Source: Psychroflexus halocasei (GTDB taxonomy: Bacteria; Bacteroidota; Bacteroidia; Flavobacteriales; Flavobacteriaceae). Taken from it: a DNA stretch of 64,000 nucleotides. A program made the position numbers and the translations under genes. Each line of letters begins with the position of its first letter. Positions within the stretch are counted from its first letter, which is position 1. This document shows, one piece after another, positions 60,033 to 64,000 of this stretch. The notes beneath the pieces were generated by a model. It was not told the DNA's origin, made no database searches, and saw only the letters and a program-made list of their open reading frames with translations. The stretch covers positions 124,001-188,000 of the forward strand of contig NZ_FNQF01000003.1 in the NCBI RefSeq assembly GCF_900107595.1. Direction: 5' to 3'.

Positions 60033-60844
60033 GCGATTTTATAAAAATTACCGAACAAAATTCCCTTTACAATGACATTGAAAAAATGTCAACAACAGAA
60101 ATGTTAACCAACATTAATAATGAAGATCAAAAAGTAGCCTTAGCCGTTCAGAAGCAAATCCCAATCATCTCAAAACTTGTTGATGTCATCAGCGAAAAAC
60201 TTGAAAAAGGTGGTCGCTTATTTTATATCGGCGCTGGGACAAGTGGAAGATTAGGCATTTTAGACGCCAGTGAATGTCCACCAACTTTTGGTGTTGATTC
60301 TAATATGGTCATCGGACTTATTGCTGGTGGTGATGAGGCAATCCGTATAGCTGTTGAAAATGCAGAAGATGATAAAAAACAAGCCATTAAAGATCTTGAA
60401 GATTATAAAATTGATCAGCTCGATGTTGTCATCGGCATCGCTGCATCAGGCACAACGCCCTATGTCATCGGCGGTTTAGAAGATTGCCAAAATAAAGAAA
60501 TTGTAACAGCTTGCATCACTTGTAACAAAAATTCACCGGTAAGTCAATTTTCAGATTTTTCTATTGAAGTGATTGTTGGTCCTGAATTTATTACAGGAAG
60601 TTCACGCATGAAAGCAGGTACAGCTCAGAAAATGGTTTTAAATATGATCAGCACTTCTGTGATGATCAAACTCGGTCGAGTGAAAAACAATAAAATGGTT
60701 GATATGCAACTTTCCAACCAAAAATTGATTGAACGCGGGTCAAAAATGATTTCAGAAGCCTTAAATTTGGACTTATCAACATCAGAAGAATTACTCAGAA
60801 AACACGGCAGTGTTCGAAAAGCAATTGACAATGAGGCACACTAA
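60029..60844 (+). CDS. murQ: N-acetylmuramic acid 6-phosphate etherase
   Basis: A 271-residue SIS-domain enzyme. It splits the lactyl ether of MurNAc 6-phosphate, giving GlcNAc 6-phosphate and lactate during peptidoglycan recycling. YIGAGTSGRLGILDASECPP is the substrate loop with the catalytic Glu region, and GGLEDCQNKEIVTACITCN and EFITGSSRMKAGTAQKMVLN follow. It overlaps the DUF4249 gene (ATGA), so it is translated with the receptor pair. Confidence 0.95.
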   Translation: MSDFIKITEQNSLYNDIEKMSTTEMLTNINNEDQKVALAVQKQIPIISKLVDVISEKLEKGGRLFYIGAGTSGRLGILDASECPPTFGVDSNMVIGLIAGGDEAIRIAVENAEDDKKQAIKDLEDYKIDQLDVVIGIAASGTTPYVIGGLEDCQNKEIVTACITCNKNSPVSQFSDFSIEVIVGPEFITGSSRMKAGTAQKMVLNMISTSVMIKLGRVKNNKMVDMQLSNQKLIERGSKMISEALNLDLSTSEELLRKHGSVRKAIDNEAH

Positions 60845-61055
60845 TAAAGACAAACTGTTTAAAGGCATAAAATTTTTAGCAGGCGCATTGCCCCTATTTT
60901 TTTTAGGCCCAACAATTATGTACAGCGCTTTTAGCAATCAAGACAAACCACTTTATTGGCCTGTCTTAATTTTTTCATTTCTTGTTTGTGCTGGCGCTAT
61001 GTTTTTGATGTTTAGAGGTATTAAAACAATTATGTCATCTATGTTTGATGATTAA
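60831..61055 (+). CDS. DUF6095-like small membrane protein
   Basis: A 74-residue protein with two transmembrane helices (IKFLAGALPLFFLGPTIMYS and LIFSFLVCAGAMFLMFRGIK). The frame opens at 60810, but the ATG at 60831 (MRHTNKDKL) matches family N-termini and overlaps murQ by 14 bases. The DUF6095 label is remembered rather than searched. It converges on the MFS gene with a 17-base tail overlap. Function unknown. Confidence 0.7.
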   Translation: MRHTNKDKLFKGIKFLAGALPLFFLGPTIMYSAFSNQDKPLYWPVLIFSFLVCAGAMFLMFRGIKTIMSSMFDD

Positions 61056-62364
61056 TTTTCTGACGAGGAACCCTTAAAAGAAGTAGTATTCCTGCAATAA
61101 AGAAAATTGCTAAATAGATAATTGAATATCTTAAACTGCTTGTCAATTGTGCTGAAACACCATAAAAAATCATTCCTATCACAATGCCGACCTTTTCAGA
61201 AACATCGTAAAAACTAAAGTAAGAAGTTGTATCAACTGCATTATCTGGTAAAAACTTGGAATAAGTTGATCGTGATAAAGACTGAATTCCTCCCATTACT
61301 AAACCTACAAAAAAAGCAGCGACGTAAAACTCTACTGGTGTTTCCATAAAAAAGGCATAAATACAAATCCCAACCCAAATGATATTTAAAGCGATTAAAA
61401 CTTTAATATTTCCTATTTTTCCTGCTAAACGTGAAGCTAAAAATGCACCTAGAATCGCCACTAGTTGAATCAATAAAATGCTCACAATCAAACCTTGTGT
61501 CGCTTCACCTTCAGCCCAATCAATTTCTTCAACACCAAAATATGTTGCGATTAACATGATGGTTTGCACAGCCATACTATAAACAAAATAAGCAACCAAA
61601 TAACGTTCAAGAGCAACTGATTCTCTTACTTTTTTAAAAATTAATTTTAACTCTTTAAAACCGTGAAAAAATAAGCGAGACGTCATTTTTCCTTTTGCTT
61701 CAGGTTTTGGCAAATGATAAAATGTATATTGACTGAAGGTTATCCACCAAACTCCCGTTAAAACAAAAGACAATCTTGTCGGCATATTTTCAGATTCAAA
61801 ACCAAAAAACTCGTAGCCTAAAATCATACTCAAACAGACAAGAAGTAAAATTACACTTCCTATGTAACCTAAAGAGAAACCTTTTGCACTGACTTTATCT
61901 TGTTGATTTTTAAAAGCAATATCTGGCAAATATGAGTTGTAAAAAACAATACTTCCCCAAAACCCAATTAGGCCTAAAAGATAACACAACAGGCCAAACC
62001 AAAGGTTTTCTAAATCAAACCAATACAAGCCTATACAAGCTGCTGCGCCAACATAGCAGAATAGCTTCATGAAAAACTTCTTACTGCCACTATAATCTGC
62101 AATTCCACTTAAAAGAGGACTTAAAACTGAAATGATCAAAAAAGCAAAAGCCGTGATATAGCCAATCAGAGCATTATTGTTAAAAGAATAACCAAGAAAT
62201 TCAACTTGATCATTAATGACTTCTCCATCACTATTTTTGACCAAAGTTAAAGCACCATAAAAAATTGGAAAAATAGCTGACGAAATGACAAGGCTATAAA
62301 CAGAATTAGCCCAGTCGTAAAACGCCCAGGCATTTAATAATTTGGGATGACCTTTTTGTAACAA
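61039..62364 (-). CDS. MFS transporter of the UMF1 (Atg22-like) family
   Basis: A 441-residue permease with about 12 helices. It opens KLLNAWAFYDWANSVYSLVI, the UMF1 signature, and has GLVMGGIQSLSRSTYSKFLP, the conserved central loop, and VAYFVYSMAVQTIMLIATYF. The family is related to vacuolar amino-acid exporter Atg22. The substrate in bacteria is unknown. It lies four bases after the M48 lipoprotein gene, so the two are probably co-transcribed. Confidence 0.88.
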   Translation of the reverse strand: MLQKGHPKLLNAWAFYDWANSVYSLVISSAIFPIFYGALTLVKNSDGEVINDQVEFLGYSFNNNALIGYITAFAFLIISVLSPLLSGIADYSGSKKFFMKLFCYVGAAACIGLYWFDLENLWFGLLCYLLGLIGFWGSIVFYNSYLPDIAFKNQQDKVSAKGFSLGYIGSVILLLVCLSMILGYEFFGFESENMPTRLSFVLTGVWWITFSQYTFYHLPKPEAKGKMTSRLFFHGFKELKLIFKKVRESVALERYLVAYFVYSMAVQTIMLIATYFGVEEIDWAEGEATQGLIVSILLIQLVAILGAFLASRLAGKIGNIKVLIALNIIWVGICIYAFFMETPVEFYVAAFFVGLVMGGIQSLSRSTYSKFLPDNAVDTTSYFSFYDVSEKVGIVIGMIFYGVSAQLTSSLRYSIIYLAIFFIAGILLLLRVPRQKINHQT

Positions 62365-62368
62365 AATC

Positions 62369-63184
62369 TTATTTAAAAGATGTTACACCAAACTGTCTAG
62401 CAGTCTGTTTTGCTTCCTCTGCCCATTTAGTCAAATTGTTAATTCTTGTTTCATTCGAAGGGTGAGTGCTCAAAAATTCTGGTTGTCCACCACCTCCACT
62501 TGCTTCAGACATGCGTATCCATAAATTAGGTGCTTCAGCGGGATCGTAACCAGCCATCGCCATGAGTGTTAAACCAATTTTATCAGCTTCAGTTTCATGT
62601 TTACGGCTAAATGGTAACATCACTAAAACTTGACTTCCCATTCCGTAAGCAACATTAAAAACTTCTTGTTTCTCAGCATCTTCACCACTAAGCGCGGCTG
62701 CACCAACAGCACCAACAGTTTCTTGTAATGTTCCTGCACTCATACGTTGTTGACCGTGATTAGCTAAAGCGTGGGCAACCTCGTGTCCCATAATTGTTGC
62801 AATCCCAGTTTCAGATTCGGCGACAGGCAATATTCCAGAGTAAAATGCAACTTTTCCGCCTGGCATTGCCCACGCATTAATTTGTTCGCTTTCGATAAGA
62901 TTATATTCCCATTGATAATTGTCTGTATAATTTTTATATCCATTTGCATCAAGCCATTTTTCAGCTGCAAGCGTTATTTTACGGCCAACTTCTTTAATCA
63001 TTTTAGATTCTTTTGTTCCATTAACGACTTTACTTTCTTTTAATACTTGATCGTATTGTTGAAATGCCATTGGCAAGATTTCATTATTAGGGACAAGTGC
63101 TAAAGTTTTTTTACCTGTAAATGGATTCTCGGCACAATTTGTGAACAATAGAGCGAGAACAGAGACAATGATTAATTTTTTCAT
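62369..63184 (-). CDS. M48 family metallopeptidase lipoprotein
   Basis: A 271-residue lipoprotein (LALLFTNC, Cys17). The zinc site is MGHEVAHALANHGQQR, with the third ligand in HETEADKIGLTLMAMAGYDP and a later FLSTHPSNETRINNL. The domain layout is that of LoiP/YcaL/BepA-type periplasmic proteases, which help outer-membrane protein quality control. It is a different class from the multi-pass CAAX protease at the start of the window. It stands divergent to the msrB genes. Confidence 0.9.
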   Translation of the reverse strand: MKKLIIVSVLALLFTNCAENPFTGKKTLALVPNNEILPMAFQQYDQVLKESKVVNGTKESKMIKEVGRKITLAAEKWLDANGYKNYTDNYQWEYNLIESEQINAWAMPGGKVAFYSGILPVAESETGIATIMGHEVAHALANHGQQRMSAGTLQETVGAVGAAALSGEDAEKQEVFNVAYGMGSQVLVMLPFSRKHETEADKIGLTLMAMAGYDPAEAPNLWIRMSEASGGGGQPEFLSTHPSNETRINNLTKWAEEAKQTARQFGVTSFK

Positions 63185-63264
63185 GGTTGTTGTTTATGTT
63201 TAAGTCAAATTTAGATATTTTTTAAAAATAGAAACAAATGATAAGCCTTAACTTTATGCTAAAA

Positions 63265-63762
63265 ATGAAATATTTACTTTTAACATTATTGACAATCGGA
63301 CTTTATTCATGTGATTCCAAAGCACAAAATGATAGTAATAAATCAGAAGCTTCAGAGTTTGAAATTACAAAATCAGAAGCTGAATGGAAAAAAGAACTAA
63401 CTCCCGCAGAATATCAGGTTTTAAGAAAGTCTGCAACTGAGCCTAGAAACTCAAGTCCTCTCAATCAAATTGATGAATCAGGAACTTTTGTTTGTGCTGC
63501 ATGTAAAAATCCCATTTACAAAGCAAAGCATAAATATGACAGAGGTTCAGGCTGGCCGAGTTTCGACAGACCTGTCGAAGGCAATATTAAATTAAAAACT
63601 GATCGGAAGCTAGGCTACCAAAGACAAGAAGTAATTTGTGCAAAATGCGGAAGTCACCTTGGGCACGTTTTTAATGATGGTCCAAAAGAAACAACAGGTA
63701 AGCGCCATTGTATCAATGGAGTTGCAATGAAATTTATAACTGATCAAGAAAATTCAAAATAA
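63265..63762 (+). CDS. msrB: Peptide-methionine (R)-S-oxide reductase MsrB, lipoprotein form
   Basis: About 165 residues. A lipoprotein signal ([16 protein letters not shown]) is followed by the MsrB domain. The zinc cysteines are in [11 protein letters not shown] and [14 protein letters not shown], the substrate loop is [13 protein letters not shown], and the catalytic Cys is in [11 protein letters not shown]. It repairs oxidised methionines in exported proteins. The frame opens at 63238, but the ATG at 63265 gives the lipoprotein signal. Its stop overlaps the next msrB start by one base. Confidence 0.9.
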   Translation: MKYLLLTLLTIGLYSCDSKAQNDSNKSEASEFEITKSEAEWKKELTPAEYQVLRKSATEPRNSSPLNQIDESGTFVCAACKNPIYKAKHKYDRGSGWPSFDRPVEGNIKLKTDRKLGYQRQEVICAKCGSHLGHVFNDGPKETTGKRHCINGVAMKFITDQENSK

Positions 63763-64000
63763 TGGAAGAAAAAAATTGGAAAGAAAAACTGACGAAAGAG
63801 GAATATCGCGTTTTAAGAGAGCAAGGCACTGAACCGCCTTTCTCTGGAAAATATAATACACATTTTGATGATGGAAAGTATCATTGCAAAGCATGTGATG
63901 CTGTTTTATTTAATAGCAATTCAAAATTTGAAAGCAATTGTGGTTGGCCAAGTTTTGATAGTTCAGTTGATGGCGCTATCGAATACAAGAAAGATACATC
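63762..64000 (+). CDS. msrB: Second MsrB, cytoplasmic form, 3' end beyond window
   Basis: Partial gene. The frame starts with ATG at 63762 inside the previous TAA (TAATG) and runs to the window end, giving about 79 residues. [20 protein letters not shown], the zinc motif [10 protein letters not shown] and [10 protein letters not shown] place it in MsrB. There is no signal peptide, so this copy is cytosolic. The catalytic Cys lies outside the window. Confidence 0.9.
   Translation, partial: MEEKNWKEKLTKEEYRVLREQGTEPPFSGKYNTHFDDGKYHCKACDAVLFNSNSKFESNCGWPSFDSSVDGAIEYKKDT

Noticed and set aside
1-64000. CRISPR arrays, phage genes, insertion sequences, tRNA/rRNA genes
   Set aside because: No regularly spaced repeats, transposase, integrase or cloverleaf-like sequences were noticed; the window looks like stable core chromosome.

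Overview
The window is a chromosomal stretch from a bacterium of the Bacteroidota, almost certainly a member of the Flavobacteriaceae. The DNA is AT-rich. Promoters repeatedly show the Bacteroidota -7 box TAnnTTTG, and Shine-Dalgarno sequences are not evident. Family-specific genes include gliding lipoprotein GldI, a fused CcoNO oxidase subunit, a TonB receptor paired with a DUF4249 lipoprotein, and many lipoproteins with short lipoboxes. No phage, insertion sequence, CRISPR array, tRNA or rRNA was seen. Genes are densely packed and no gene-free gap exceeds about 240 bases. The species cannot be named from the sequence alone.

Layout. 1-5.6 kb: truncated Rel/SpoT alarmone enzyme, CAAX-type M48 protease, a small coiled-coil protein with ZapA, a 6S RNA, RNase Y, an outer-membrane barrel protein and Ndk. 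5.7-12.5 kb: PhoD-like phosphatase, NrnA, GldI, a cyclophilin-FKBP fusion, phytase-like and histidine-phosphatase lipoproteins, a lipoprotein of unknown function and SmpB. 12.5-17 kb: a three-gene acyl-CoA carboxylase operon and a fatty-acid hydroxylase-type membrane enzyme. 17-30 kb: a microaerobic respiration block with hemN-usp on the plus strand. On the minus strand lie ccoI, ccoS-NO-Q-P-G and ccoH-tauE-CoA transferase-thioredoxin. 30-38 kb: secreted unknowns, a photolyase cluster, KdsB, a RecD-like helicase, a DUF3822 pair, RsmD and a TlpA-like protein. 38-43 kb: a probable sulfonolipid (capnine) operon and a prolyl oligopeptidase. 43-51.4 kb: YbaB, DUF721 protein, RecF, a TPR protein, RibH, MutL, two rhomboids and an EEP nuclease-family protein. 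51.4-56.6 kb: parA-parB-DUF5683-dapB-lepB-wbqC operon. 56.8-64 kb: TonB receptor, DUF4249 protein, MurQ, DUF6095 protein, an MFS transporter, an M48 lipoprotein and tandem MsrB genes, the second cut by the window end.

The most striking observation is regulatory. Four promoters (hemN, ccoI, ccoS and ccoH) carry a CRP/FNR-type palindrome with consensus TGAY-N4-RTCAT. Its centre lies exactly 29.5 bp upstream of the near edge of a -7 box in every case, equivalent to about -41.5 from the likely start of transcription. This implies one class II activator controlling cbb3 oxidase, oxygen-independent haem synthesis, a universal stress protein, a CoA transferase and a thioredoxin.

Other points of interest: a 6S RNA between zapA and rny that moves the rny start to 2953; a secreted ExbD-periplasmic-domain-like orphan sharing the ccoI intergenic region; an SDR without its catalytic tyrosine in the photolyase operon; MutL with a degenerate endonuclease motif; and a transcription terminator whose T-tract touches a start codon.
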